Part shown: piece by piece, positions 47,344 through 60,142 of the stretch
How the letters are laid out: each line of letters starts with the position of its first letter
Position numbering within the stretch: position 1 is the first letter of the stretch
From: Siphonodentalium dalli
Taxonomy: Eukaryota > Mollusca > Scaphopoda > Gadilida > Siphonodentaliidae
Direction of reading: 5' to 3'
DNA length: 64,000 nt
Assembly: GCA_032622095.1 (NCBI GenBank)
Contig: CP136063.1
Coordinates: 93,041,980 to 93,105,979 of the forward strand
Program-made: the position numbers and the translations under genes
Notes under the pieces: model-generated
The model's database searches: none
Seen by the model: only the letters and a program-made list of their open reading frames with translations
What the model was told of the DNA's origin: nothing

Positions 47344-49290
47344 CGCAGTCGTAAATGAATTTCGAAGTACAATTGCTAACCGTGCGCGACTCTGGGAGCA
47401 AATGTACGCGAAGTTTACTAAGACTGATTATTACGCATATATAAAATATATTGGAGCTTTAATGTAGTGATTGTGAAAAATGTCTATATAGGTAATGGCT
47501 TTGTATATATAGGTGAGTATATGTAATTTTTGTTTATATGTGTAGTATGTGCTTGGTGAGAAAGCATATGAACACATTTTTTAAATTGGACGTGCCAAAC
47601 TAAAGTTATGATAATATATGAAATATGTACTCACGTATGATGTGTTCACAAAGGGCGCATACGTTCCGATTGGTTGAAAGGTTCATCGCCAAACATGCAA
47701 CGGTCATTACATTGATACACCAATATAGTATTGGTTGTATTCAAACACTCATTGCCAACAAAATGACAAACATCTTGAAGATTGACATGTTATTATGTTG
47801 ACGTGTTGCCAGCTCGCGGCAAATACACTAAACTGTTCTTGGTTCTCTTATACGACATTAGAAATGTTTTCGGCTGGCATGTATCTTTTCTTTGTTATTT
47901 CTTCTAATTTCTATCGAAATAGAGGTCTGCAATTGACTGACAGAAGCATGCATTGCGGCTGAACACTAAATGATTTACAAACAATCTCGAGAGTCATTAT
48001 GAAATAATTCCCGGTAAGGTTCATTCACCACCGATTATGAAGACTAATTAATCATAATGCCTTCAAGTTTTCATGAAAGCACCACCTCAGAATTCCGTTA
48101 AAACAACTGATCCTTCAAATCATTACAACTGCCGCTAATCACTGAAATTTTCTCATTCACCACACCAGAAAACCTCTAAATGCGGACCAAAAATCTACTA
48201 ATCGGATTAAATACACTCCGGATACTTCGCAATAAGACGTTTAGACTAAACATTCCAACGAAGATATATGTTCACAGTGTTGAGTTGTCGGGGTTATGTC
48301 GGACACTACCAAGGGGTAATAAAAGCAAATATCACAACATCGCTATATTTTGGCTTTATGAATAATACAAAAATACCTTCTTTAAACATAATTACAAGTC
48401 TGGCACATTTCAGTTATAGTGAAATAGAATATATAGGTTATATTAGCGGTCGTGGCGGAAGATGCTTACCCTGGGCTAGTGTCCGAAATCAAAGGAATTT
48501 TAAGGGCTCGCAAACGGATGTTTCCAATGTGAAAAATCCAAAAGGTTGAGTTTTATTTTTTGCCTCATTTTAGACCATATAATTTAACATGCATGTTTAT
48601 CGGTCATAATTTGGTTTCAATACATGTATGTCATTCAATTAATGCAATTATCAGGGCGTCAAGTTTTGAATTACATTAAAAAAAAACAAGAACAACTTTC
48701 AACTGCGTTTCAGACCGTTCTTGGTAATATCTGGAACGTATTCGAGCTCAAAACAACATTTAAAATGAATGTCAGGGTTGATTGACAAGTAAAACACAAG
48801 TGGATTTATAAAAGCATGTATCATATATAAGAAAGCGTTAGATGTTTGTACCCTTAGAGATTCATACTGTCCGAAGTAACATCACTGTCCATAGTCACTC
48901 CATTTTACGCTACAGAAAAGTTACCTGGATATTATGTTATGCAGCATTGTATTCCAGCAATAAACTCAAGAGTCGTCCAGCCATTGTTCACACCAAAATA
49001 TCGAAAGCAATTACGCTGTCCTAAAATTTACATACTGCAACACTGAGACATTTCGCGAAGATACATCGGCGAATACATACGGAAATTGCTAGTACCTTTT
49101 TAATCACAGCAATGGTTGCTGCAGCCAACTTGAATTTTAGGTATGGAAGCTTTAATCTAATTGAATTTAATGCTCAATAGGTACCGGTAGTAATTTTTTT
49201 GGCATTAAACCTCATTCCCCAATATTTTGCCCAAAAACTATAATCATAAACTTAAAAGACATTAATAACACCTGAAATAAAACTTGGAAT
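47344..49290. other. Unassigned AT-rich intergenic DNA
   Basis: No gene, RNA or clear repeat recognised. Confidence 0.4.
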
Positions 49291-49297
49291 TATTTAT

Positions 49298-50091
49298 ACC
49301 CCCCGCAACGAAGTTAGGGGGGGTATACTGGAGTCAGCTTGTCCGTCCGTCCGTCCGTCCGTCGTCCGTCCGTCCGTCGTCCGTCGTCCGTCCGTCCGTG
49401 GACACAAATTTGTCCGGAGTTTTTCTCAGTCGTTTTTTGATCAATTTCTGTGAAACTTGGCACAGACATCAACCATCATGGGAACCTGTGCACCTGCGAT
49501 TATGACGTCTGTCGGACTTTATTTTTGGAGTTATCCCCCCTTTTTCGACTTAGAAAATTTTCGCAACATGTATACTTTTGTCCGAGCTTTTATTCCTACA
49601 TTTTTCGGTCAATTTTTTTAAAACTTGGCACAGATATTTAGTACCATTGGAACTTGTGCACCTGCGATTATGACATCTGTCTGACATTTTTTGGTGGAGT
49701 TATCCCCCTTTTTCAACTTAGAAACTTTTTTTGCAACATGCATAATTTTGTCCAAGCTTTTATTCCTACATTTTTCGGTCAATGTTTTTTAATCTTGGCA
49801 CTGATATTTAGTACCATGGGAACCTGTGCACCTGCGATTATGACGTCTGTCCGACATTTTTTGTGTGGAGTTATTCCCCTTTTTCGCAACATACATAATT
49901 TTGTCCAAGCTTTTATTCCTACAATTTTCGGTCAATAGGTTTAAGATTAGGGTTATGGTTGTACACCTGCAATGGGAACTGTTATTTTATTATTTTAACT
50001 AAATGTTTACTGACATGTGAAACATCTTAGTATTTTAAAAAGGGGGGTATCCGTAGTCCCATTGGGACAGTCACACCTCTAGTTTTAAATG
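49298..50091 (+). mobile_element. Helentron-like element with 170-bp tandem core
   Basis: The left end TATACCCCCCGCAACG is matched by subterminal GGGGGGTAT near 50041. A hairpin GTCCCATTGGGAC and the tail AGTCACACCTCTAG follow. After a CCGT run (49343-49400) come about three units with GCAACATG at 49563, 49733 and 49886 (170 and 153 apart). The word CCCTTTTTCGACTTAGAA is shared with the 10629-11523 element, so the two families are related. Confidence 0.72.
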
Positions 50092-52029
50092 TTTCTTTTT
50101 TAATATATGTATTATTCACATAATGATGTCTTCCTCCCTTTCCGGTTCAGCGTCGATGGCGTAGTAGAACATTAAAAATCATTAAAAGTTGTAGTTCGAG
50201 CCAGAGCCCGGTAAAAGGTGTAGTTGCAAATTTCAATTTCGTTTATTTGTCGTTATTATAAGGCCAATGTTGTTGATTTTTGGTATAACCTTGGCCAAAA
50301 TTATTTTACAAATTATAGAAATTAAAAAGATATTTTGTAAATATTTTATTTCAACTTTTATCGACTAAAAGTTGTAATCGGAGACAGCCGACTCAACCGC
50401 CGGTTCGTTAATTATCCCCTATAGGCCATACAATCAGCTGCGACATCTCTAACAAAACAATTCTTGTGCATGATATAATCTCACTTGTAAAACAACAGTG
50501 TATAAAAAGTACTTTGAGTATAATTCACTAACTGTTTCACACACTCACGTCGGAAGTAAAACATCCATAGATTTCAGCCGCCAACATAATCCGAACAATA
50601 ACAATTAGGACATAATTAACAAACAGGCGGCTGACTCGACTAGTTCCTACTACAACTTTTAGTGGGCTGCGGAAAGAAAACATGTTATACAAGTTGAAAT
50701 ATAAAGACTTATAGTCGGGGAGCCAATAAGGTCCACCTGCACCCCCCCCCCCCCCCGATGATTACAAATAACCTAATTTTTATTGTTCCCTATGGTATCC
50801 AGATAAAGAATCCGGATTTCACCGAAAAATAAAGGTGGCCCTACTAGGTGCTAGAGCCATTTGAATCCAAGATGGCCGCCATTTCCTCTAATTCCGACCA
50901 GCTGTATTTAATCGTTGTAATAGGTCGGTTGTTAGCAAAAGACACAGACAAAGTGTATGCCATTTTGTTGGCATGATGTCCTTCTTCAAAATGACGGGAA
51001 ATAATTTCGAAAAAAATTCAAAATGGCCGCCGAAAAATGGCAATGTGTTTGAGACAGTCATCAAGCGTGATATTATAGCGTCATTTTAAGACATTTGCCA
51101 TTGACGAGGGTTCCGTAATAGATACAGAAAGAGGATTTGAAAAAGAGGGGTGAAATTTTCGATTTTTTTTGCAAGACGATTTTGATAGTCATTTTATCGA
51201 CAAACCACACAGGCTGTTAATAGAATGTCAACAACTATGTGCTTTATTTTATTGGACGGATGTTTTACTTCAATGGGAACGAAATTGGTGTAGAAAATTT
51301 CCAAAATGGCCGCCGAAAAGATGAAAAATGGTAAATATTGCCCCAGGGTGTCCTGCAATGGCTTACAAGTTGTGGTTGATATATAAAATTGGCTAATCTG
51401 TATTATATGCATTGAATACTTACATGTCTGATGCACCATGGATCATTGTTACTATTGTCACCACTGACATAACCAGAAATATTGGATTTTTCTCTCACAA
51501 ACTTGACATAAATATCGGCAAAAATTAACTTTTCAGGGTTGGACAATTGTTTTAAGTAAAATGCAACTATCATTGGTATCAAAGGCATTTATTGTTTTGG
51601 TCTATCTTAAATGTGTCACACTACGGTGTTTATAGACCAAATTGCTCAAGATGTCTTCCAAAATGGCAACCAAATTTGTAAAAAGTTAATTTTTTTTACA
51701 TATATCCCGAACATTATTATCTGCGTTATCCGACAAGGTAGCAAACTGTGACTCGCTTGGTTATTATACGTGTTAGTTAATTAACTGACAACTACGTTCT
51801 ATTATGTTTGTCCCAGTTCCGTATGGGGCATGACAAATTCATTTTAAAGTTGCAGTATACAATTTTGCGGAGAACCTCTTTTGTGATACTTGCCATATTA
51901 TTGAAAGGAAATGGGCAGAACTTTGAAACGGAACTGAGATGAACCATAATATGTGGCTATTCTGATCCATTATGACAAAACACATCAACTGGATACAGGG
52001 TGGACGCCAAGATGGTAGCCAGGGAGTTA

Positions 52030-52917
52030 CTATATGATCATAGGTGAGGTGAATAGGTATACAGGGAGTTATTGTATGGTCAATTGCGAGATGAGTACAT
52101 GTATGTATACAGTGAGTGACTGTATGATCATAAATGTAATAAATAGCTATACAGGGAGTGACTAAATGGTCATGTGTCAGGTGTATGAGTATACCCGGTG
52201 TTCCTGCTTGGTGACTCGTGGCGGTATGGTCATGTGTAGGTTATACGGGTATACACATGTGTTGCTATATGGTCATGGGCGAGGGGTATGAGTATATAGC
52301 GAGCGGCTATATGGCCATGGATGATGTGCATATGCATACATGGAGTGAATATACTGACATGGCTGGGGAGTATTAGTATATCTTGAGTGGCTATTCTGCT
52401 ATGGTGTGACACATAGGGATACAGGGAGTGACATGGCCAAGGGTGAGGTGAATATCTATACAATGATTGACCATGATCATGTATGAATGTTTTGAATAGG
52501 TACACACGTGGTGACTATATGGCCATAGGTCAGATGAAGGAGTATACCAGGTACCATGGGTGAGGGTATGTGTATGAAGCGAGTGGCTATATGACCATTG
52601 GTGAGGTGGATATGTATACCCGGGGTGACTTTATGGTCATTGTTGTGGTGTTGATGTATATATTGAATGTCTATTTGACCATGTGTGTGTGTGGAGAATA
52701 GGTATACATGGGATGGCCAATGGTGAGGTGAATGGGTATACAAGGAGTACCCCTATGGTTATGGGTCATGTTTAGGATTATACCCGGTGTGCCTGCATTG
52801 TGACCCATGGCTGTATGGCCATCCATGGTCATGGGTCAGGTGTACGTTTATACAGTTGGTCACTATATTGTTATGTCTGTGGTGTTTATGTATATATGGA
52901 ATGACTGTGTGGTAATG
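52030..52917 (+). repeat. Diverged ~42-bp minisatellite, left side of the fold-back
   Basis: About 20 units carry GGTGAGGTGAATAGGTATAC, AGGGAGTGAC and TATATGGTCATG variants. GTATAC-type starts at 52106, 52148 and 52190 are 42 apart. Units differ by many substitutions. Confidence 0.85.
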
Positions 52918-53043
52918 TGTGGCTATCGCTTTTCACGTTTAAAGTTCTCCCATGTACACAAACACTATCAAGGTGGAGAACTCTTTGACATGACCTCTCT
53001 ATTGATTAACATATCCTTGAGTTATTGTGGAAAGCGATAGCCA

Positions 53044-54125
53044 CCCAAATTACACATGTACAACCCACCCATGACCTCATATGTACATAAACCCCACACA
53101 AATGACAATATAGTCACCCACTATATACACGTACACCTAACAATACAGCCATATTTGGTTATACCGGTACATGCCACAAATGACGATACAGCCATGAGTC
53201 ACCATGCATGAACACCAGGTATACTCCTACACCTGACCATATAGTCACTCTATGTATACATATTCACCACATTCACGATCATACAGTCACTCGTTGTATA
53301 CCTATTCACCTCACCATGGACCATACAGCCACTACATGTATATATATTCGCCATACCCATGACCATAGAGTCAATTCAGATATACATATACACCTCACCA
53401 ATGGTGTGCCCTTCCAAATATACCAATACCCGCACACACGACCACTCATAAGTTTCATACTTACATATACACCTCACACATGACAATTCAGCAACTCACT
53501 GTATACTCATACACGCCATACATGATCATTCATCTACACCCTGTACACAACCGATGATAAAACATCCACAACATATATAAATATACGACCCACCCGTTAC
53601 CAAATGGGCACTCCCTATATAGCCACACGCTCGTCAATGACCATCCAGCTTATTCCAGGTATGCATATAACTTCAATCGTGACCGTACATGCATACCATG
53701 TGCACCTATACATATTACCCATAACCATAAAATCACTCCCTATTTATCTAAGCACTCCATCCATGATCATACAGACAGCACAAATATACATATACACCCA
53801 CATGTCACAGTACAGCCACACACGGTACACATATACATCACACCACGACCTTACCGTCACTCCATATATACATAAACAACACACGGATGACCATGTAGCT
53901 ACTCTCATGATATATATACACCACAGCAATGCCCATACGGTCACATCGGCCACACACAACAATACACCGCACAGTCACTACATGTATACCGATTCACCTC
54001 ACATATGCCCATACAGCCACTCCTTATATTCCTATACATCTCACCATGGACACCCCACTCATAGCCATATAGTCACTCCTTGTATACCTATTCACATCAT
54101 CCATGACCACACAGTAACTCCCTGT
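53044..54125 (-). repeat. Diverged ~42-bp minisatellite, right side (reverse complement)
   Basis: The same unit lies in opposite orientation (GTATACCTATTCACCTCACC, CCATGACCATACAGTCACT). The 126-bp axis between the arrays is itself bounded by an inverted GTGGCTATCGCTTT (52918-52931 and 53030-53043). Confidence 0.85.
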
Positions 54126-55494
54126 ATAGCTATTCACATCACCCATGATCATACTGCCATCTTGTCACCCATCTGTTATCCAGTTGATCACTTTTTATCA
54201 TAATGGGCCAGAATAGCCACATATTATGGTGCATCTCAGTTCCGTCACAAAGTTCTGCCCATTTCCTTTCAATAATATGACCAGAATCACAAAAGAGGTT
54301 CTCCGCAAAATTCCATACTGCAACTTTAAAATGAATTTGTCATGCCCCATACGGAACTGGGACAAACAGAATAGAACGTAGTTGTCAGTTAATTAACTAA
54401 CACGTATAATAACCAAGCGAGTCACAGTTTGCTACCTTGTCGGATAACGCAGATAATAATGTTCGGGATATATGTAAAAAAAATTAACTTTTTACAAATT
54501 TGGTTGCCATTTTGGAAGCCATCTTGAGCAATTTGGTCTATAAACACCGTAGTGTGACACATTTAAGATAGACCAAAACAATAAATGCCTTTGATACCAA
54601 TGATAGTTGCATTTTACTTAAAACAATTGTCCAACCCTGAAAAGTTAATTTTTGCCGATATTTATGTCAAGTTTGTGAGAGAAAAATCCAATATTTCTGG
54701 TTATGTTAGTGGTGACAATAGTAACAATGATCCATGGTGCATCAGACATGTTAGTATTCAATGCATATAATACAGATTAGCCAATTTTATATATCAACCA
54801 CAACTTGTAAGCCATTGCAGGACACCCTGGGGCAATATTTACCATTTTTCATCTTTTCGGCGGCCATTTTGGAAATTTTCTACACCAATTTCATTCCCAT
54901 TGAAGTAAAACATCCGTCCAATAAAATAAAGCACATAGTTGTTGACATCCTATTAACAACCTGTGTGGTTTGTCGATAAAATGGCTATCAAAATCGTTAT
55001 TTTTCGGCGGCCATTTTGAATTTTATTCGAAATTATTTGCCGTCATTTTGAAGAAGGACATCATACCAACAAAATGGCATACACTTTGTCTGTGTCTTTT
55101 CCTAACAACCGACCTATTACAACGATTAAATACAGCTGGTCGGAATTAGAGGAAATGGCGGCCATCTTGGATTCAAATGGCTCTAGCACCTAGTAGGGCC
55201 ACCTTTATTTTTCGGTGAAATCCGGATTCTTTATCTGGATACCATAGGGAACAATACAAATAAGGTTATTTGTAATCATCGGGGAGGGGGGGGGGGGGGT
55301 GCAGGTGGACCTTATTGGCTCCCCGACTATTACAAATTATCTTGTTTATTTATTTTATTTGTAATTGGCATAGCTTATCATAAACCAAAAATCAACATTA
55401 TTGACATAATGTAAACGACAATAAACGACATTGAAATTCCCAACTACACCTTTTACCGTGCTCGTTCTCGGGGGTCGGACTACAACTTTTTGTG

Positions 55495-55640
55495 TGTCCC
55501 AATAATTCCCATTTATATAAATAGAACCTCCATGTCTCCGCTGACATACCAAAATCGCGATAGGAGAAAACACCATTAGATGGCGTAATAACGTAAGGTA
55601 TACATTTCTTTGTATCTCTTTAGGATCCGCATTAAAACAT
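55495..55640. other. Short unassigned stretch
   Basis: Nothing recognised between the fold-back and the next repeat fragment. Confidence 0.4.
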
Positions 55641-55860
55641 TTTGGTTGTTGGTCCGTGTATTTGTATGCCCCGACCCCCGTAGGAATTTCGGGGCATATA
55701 GCCAATGGCTCTGTCCGTCCGTCTGTCGATGCGGCCGTCGGGGACGTCCCTCCGTTCGAATTTCAGCATGTATAACTCCTAATTATCGGATTTCGATGTC
55801 CCTTAGCATGGTGCTAACACAGGTTGCATTGGGAAAGGAAACACACATACTACGGGTTTC
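55641..55860 (+). repeat. Truncated head of a Helentron-like element
   Basis: The inverted pair TATGCCCCGACCCC and TTCGGGGCATA, followed by CTGTCCGTCCGTCTGTCG, resembles the heads at 49298 and 10629 in layout. No tandem core follows. Confidence 0.5.
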
Positions 55861-55942
55861 GTCCATTGATTTTTTGACTGGGAAATATGTGAAATTTGTG
55901 TCCGTACGAACATACAGTACACGTCAAAAGAAGTGGTATATT

Positions 55943-56085
55943 AAGCGCGCTATTTTCGCGCCCAATATCGCAATAATATTGCAAGTGGAAACGCTTATAA
56001 TCGCGCCCATTGCGATATTATTGGAATATTTTGATCTTAATATCGCAATATTTCGCGCTTAATATTGCGATATCGCGCACTGAAT
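55943..56085. repeat. Cluster of AATATCGCAATA / GCGCG self-complementary words
   Basis: Five or more copies of ATATCGCAAT or its complement ATTGCGATAT are interleaved with CGCGC words within 140 bases, giving several alternative hairpins. Function unknown. Confidence 0.6.
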
Positions 56086-56299
56086 ATTGTTTCATTTAAA
56101 TCAAATTATTTTCTATATTGTTTATTGCATAAATATAGACAATGTTTTAGATTTGTATGTAATAATAGTTGTAATTGCTATATGTACACTATATGTGTAC
56201 ACTATATGCACATTATTTATAGTCCAGGAGAAGAATAGACGCCTCGTTGGTGTCACATCTAAAAATAGAATTTGTGGGTCTAAAATTGGTTGTACTAAA

Positions 56300-56455
56300 A
56301 TATTCCCAAAATATCAAAAACCCAAAAAAAAAATTCAAAACTTCCAAAATTTATTTGTTCCAAAAAATTTCAAAACTTCCAAAAAATTTCAAAACCCCAA
56401 AATTTCAAAAGAAAAAATTTCAAAACCCTCAAAATTATTTCTCTAAAAAAAAAGT
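56300..56455 (+). repeat. Low-complexity AAATTTCAAAACTTCC repeats
   Basis: Runs of CAAAAA, AATTTCAAAAC and TTCCAAAA make a Lys/Phe/Asn-rich open frame that is compositional only. Confidence 0.8.
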
Positions 56456-56459
56456 TTAA

Positions 56460-57066
56460 ATAAAAAAATTATAACGAGTTTTCGGTTTCTGATAATCTCG
56501 ATATTAAAATGTCGAATGTTAAATTATTTGCGCGTAATATCTTTCGTTATTTTTTTTGTTCAAATATTTTTCATGAATTTATTAATCGATGTTTAGAAAA
56601 TAGCTTTATTGGACATTGTGACCATCGATATGAATGCATACATTCCAGTGTTTATCGGACGCAGTTCATATAATTGTCATACCTGAAAATAGACACCATT
56701 ACTTTTACATAAATAATAAAGAGCGTTTATTCTTTACACTCTCTCTACCCCAGATGAAGTTATTGAGTATATGACAGGTGTGTATATCGTGAATTATTGG
56801 AAGTATTGAGATGTACTATGTTGAATCACTAACGGTCGAAAATTGTAATGTGAAATTACAACCCTCCAGAATGAATTGTCATATTCGCTGGAACATATTT
56901 TCAAGTAATCACACGCGACATTGGTGGTAACAATGTGTCTTTCACACTTTGCTTTACCAAATGAATTATATTATTTCCCCGTTCACAGTTATATGCTATT
57001 CAGAAAACATATCGATTTAATGTCTGAACAAACGGGTTAGTATCAATTAAGGTTGATAAACTGTGT
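56460..57066. other. Unassigned AT-rich intergenic DNA
   Basis: No feature recognised before the large palindrome starts. Confidence 0.45.
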
Positions 57067-57935
57067 CATTGTTAGCATTAACACGATAATTAGTTATCCA
57101 AAACATGCATACATAATACATCCAGGTCGTGAGACACTCAATAATAGAAATTGATTCGGTGTCATTGTTATAACAACATTACGTAATAACCACTTATCGC
57201 CCCACATTCATACTTACGCTTTGGACATTTTATCAGTTTATCACGTGATCACTAAATGTGGCAATCGGGTATCCTCCGATGCCTGCAATATATTATTTAT
57301 AATAATTGGACTCATTGATCTCACGTGAATAATACTCTTAGTTGTTCCAATAAAATAGTTATCAAATTCGATCACCAATAGATTTGACTGTGGAATGTAA
57401 TGACTTTTAACTTATTTATCGATCTAAAGGGACACTCATTATGAATGAATGTTAACAATACAAGCGCACGAATGAAGAGCGTTGAACATATACGAAATTA
57501 CTACACGAATGAACTGAAATTTATATTTCACATCTTACCAACAACAGATACAGACATAGGCATAGTGTTATACCATCTTACATGTACCCATGCTATGACA
57601 TACTTAAAGGGGGATAATGCACGCACGGTGTGGAATGTTAAAGTGACACGAAACAAGGGACGTGATGCAATATTGGTGTTTGAATATTAAAAGGAACACA
57701 AGACACTCTAAAGGGACACTCATTATGAATGAATGTTAACAATACAAGCGCAGTGGTTGAAAGTTAAAATGACAGATCAATATTTAAGGGTCAAATTTTC
57801 GGGCACTTAATGCACCTTTTATCATTACGTATCGTTTCTCACTCTACAATTCCCAATAATCCACACACTCTCTCCCCCCAACTTATAGATATATAACGAA
57901 AACGAGAATATCATGTTGATGAAGTTTATTGAAAA

Positions 57936-59412
57936 TTAATCGTCCGAATTGTCATCACTTTCGTTAGAAGTGTCATATGTTACGTCCATGAATTTTTCTA
58001 GCATCGGTTTGTACTTTAATATTGACATTTTCACTGCATCACATTCTCCATAACCATTATTCAAATATTTGTCGACTTTATCCATGACTCTGTTGTGCAG
58101 AGTCCCATTGCGCAGCTGCAGATACGATACTATTGTCCAAGCATAATCATTCATAAAGTGTATCATATCTTTACTTTTAAGGTCCTTGTCAGCTTGTTCT
58201 TTTGCTTCTGCCTCTTTCGAGCCATTTTCCTTATACGTGTCCACTTTATCACTCCATTCCTCACGTGTTTTATCTCTACTTTCATCACACAAACTTTTGA
58301 AGTATTCATCTTCATTCAATTTAATTTCCTTATTCTGACTATCATCCGGGTCCTCAGTTAATTTTCGTTTTAACTTATTTTCTTGACACCAGTTTTTTAC
58401 GTGTCTCTGAACATCATAATGATCTGCGAACAAAAGCCCGCATTCATTACAAGGGTACGACATGTCTTCTCGAATGTTTTGACGGTTCTTCTTATTAATT
58501 TCATCGAGCTCACCAGGTGGCCGTATGTCGTTAGTATAGTCATTATGTTGACCCTGGGGCACAATATAATTATATGTTATGCCCTTCTGTTGACCAGGGA
58601 GTTCTCTGTCATCGTATTTCATCGCATTCTGTTGACCCTGGGTCTCAGTGTCTTTTGTATGTTTTATCATCCCATTCTGTTCATCTGGGTGTTCTCTGTC
58701 TTTTTGGAGATTATATTTCATGCCATTCCATTCACCCCTATGTTGGTTCGTGTCCTCTTTTAGTACATTCTGTCGCAGACGTAATGTGTCCGGTGTTGCG
58801 GCTTTTAAATCCACCAGTAGGTAACCGTACGGTTCACTCGTCGCTTCCGAAAACTCTCGAACCATACGCTGAGGACATTCAGGATACATCTGTCTTGATA
58901 ATGTTGAAATTAATCCCTTGTCGATTTGGTTATTGAACAATACCAAATATTGACAATTTCGTCGTTGCGTTGGATCTTTGTTGTAGTAGAAATTCTGGTT
59001 CAAACTTATCAAAGATAAGTTCAAATGGTGACTTCCTTCGGAATGCAAATCATTAACTCTCTGGTCTTTTGATGAAGTTTGCATCAAGTCATCGAGTATA
59101 ACTAGATTTTTATACTGGGGGTTGATAAGCGAATCCAAGTTTGCTGGTATTCCTCGTATAAAGTTGACCTGAGGGGTGACGGTATACTTTAATTCGTCAT
59201 ATAGGGGCTGCCAATATTTATAAAACCATATTATTCTGTCAGGTGCGGGTGATATTTTTGAGGCAGACTTTTGTAGTAAGGTTTTCACGAAGTATCTCTT
59301 ACCACAAGATGTCGGTCCACTTACACATGCCGTGAATGGATGCTTGAAAATAAAATCTTCATGGACATTGGCCATTGGATCATCAAAGCAGGATGTTATG
59401 TCGCTTGGTGGC

Positions 59413-59446
<34 letters not shown>

Positions 59447-59490
59447 GGGGGTGATGATACCGTTGTTGTTGTTGTTGTGGCTGATGATAC

Positions 59491-59521
<31 letters not shown>

Positions 59522-59609
59522 CTGAAGGCGTGTGTTTAACTTTGATATGACGCTTCAAACTATCTTGCCAAGCATAGACACTTAAGCACTCTTCACATTG
59601 ATACTTCAT
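57936..59609 (-). CDS. Zinc-finger P-loop ATPase of virus-derived type, left copy (Walker A altered)
   Basis: A single uninterrupted frame of 557 residues. A C2H2 finger is at 5-26 (C5, C8, H21, H26), then Gln-rich tracts at about 31-67. The P-loop domain follows: GPTSCGK at 98-104, Walker B-like LVILDD at 169-174 and a polar ISLNQNF segment. A second finger-like motif of C2HC type is at 387-408, then a charged tail ending in an Asp/Ser-rich stretch. The layout resembles A32/FtsK-HerA-type DNA-packaging ATPases of Maverick/adinto-like elements, which drive genome packaging; this is inference by pattern. Residue 105, normally Thr or Ser in Walker A, is Arg here (TCT on the + strand at 59295-59297), so ATP/Mg binding is probably impaired. 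AATAAA lies 5 bases past the stop. Confidence 0.72.
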
Positions 59610-59743
59610 TTAACTAGTTCAGGCTGTCGTTCACAACGTCTCTTAGTGTTGTTTGTACTGGATACAAATTTATCACATTAGCTACAATACAACCTACCTA
59701 TCCAAATGTCAATGCAATTATGAGTGATTTCAATATGAACACT

Positions 59744-59753
59744 CTATTATATA
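59744..59753 (-). promoter_or_regulatory. TATA-like box upstream of the left ATPase copy
   Basis: TATATAATAG on the minus strand, about 135 bases before the start codon and just outside the central MITE. The mirror site in the right arm is at 60291-60300. Sequence match only. Confidence 0.35.
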
Positions 59754-59784
59754 GATATGTGTAACCTGGTGACTGACATGATGA

Positions 59785-59898
59785 TACAGTTATGCACTAA
59801 ATAATGGACTGCTTAACCACAGCAGAATTATAGGTAACTTTTCAGGAGTTAGTCGGAAATATGGCTTGTTGCCATTCATCGGAAAGCTCTCGCCGCCG

Positions 59899-59951
<53 letters not shown>

Positions 59952-60048
59952 TTGGTGCCGGCGGCGGCGGCATTGCAGTATTTTACTACGGGGTACCGCC
60001 GCCGCAGTAAAATACCGCAATGCCGCCGCCGCCGGCACCACCACCACC

Positions 60049-60085
<37 letters not shown>

Positions 60086-60087
60086 GC

Positions 60088-60142
<55 letters not shown>

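Larger units (their letters stand above)
50711..55330. repeat. Inner inverted repeat: ~1.3-kb arms around a minisatellite hairpin
   Basis: The left unique arm is 50711-52030; the right is about 54125-55330. Identity is high; for example 51403-51588 and 54585-54770 encode identical translations. The left arm has about 130 bases (near 51040-51165) missing from the right. Both outer ends carry ATAGTCGGGGAGCCAATAAG followed by a C/G run. Confidence 0.9.
50184..55494. mobile_element. 5.3-kb nested fold-back element
   Basis: The outer arms (about 50184-50310 and 55375-55494) are diverged reverse complements starting AAAAGTTGTAGTTCGAGCC and sharing GGTAAAAGGTGTAGTTG and TGTTGATTTTTGGT. Nested inside are a ~305-bp inverted pair at the left (50360-50665, with ACTAAAAGTTGTA ends) and the much better conserved inverted pair 50711-55330. 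No transposase or other protein frame is recognisable. Confidence 0.75.

Noticed and set aside
51403-54770. Identical 61-residue frames in both arms of the inner fold-back (51403-51588 and 54585-54770)
   Set aside because: Identity follows from the inverted duplication; no start context, homology or downstream signals.
57445-57690. 81-residue frame repeated in both palindrome arms (also 62358-62603)
   Set aside because: Begins inside a short direct repeat and shows no domain or codon signal; identity is due to the palindrome.
58095-58936. Open frames antisense to the ATPase gene, mirrored in the right arm
   Set aside because: Shadows of the sense gene; the residue differences between arms follow the sense-strand codon changes.
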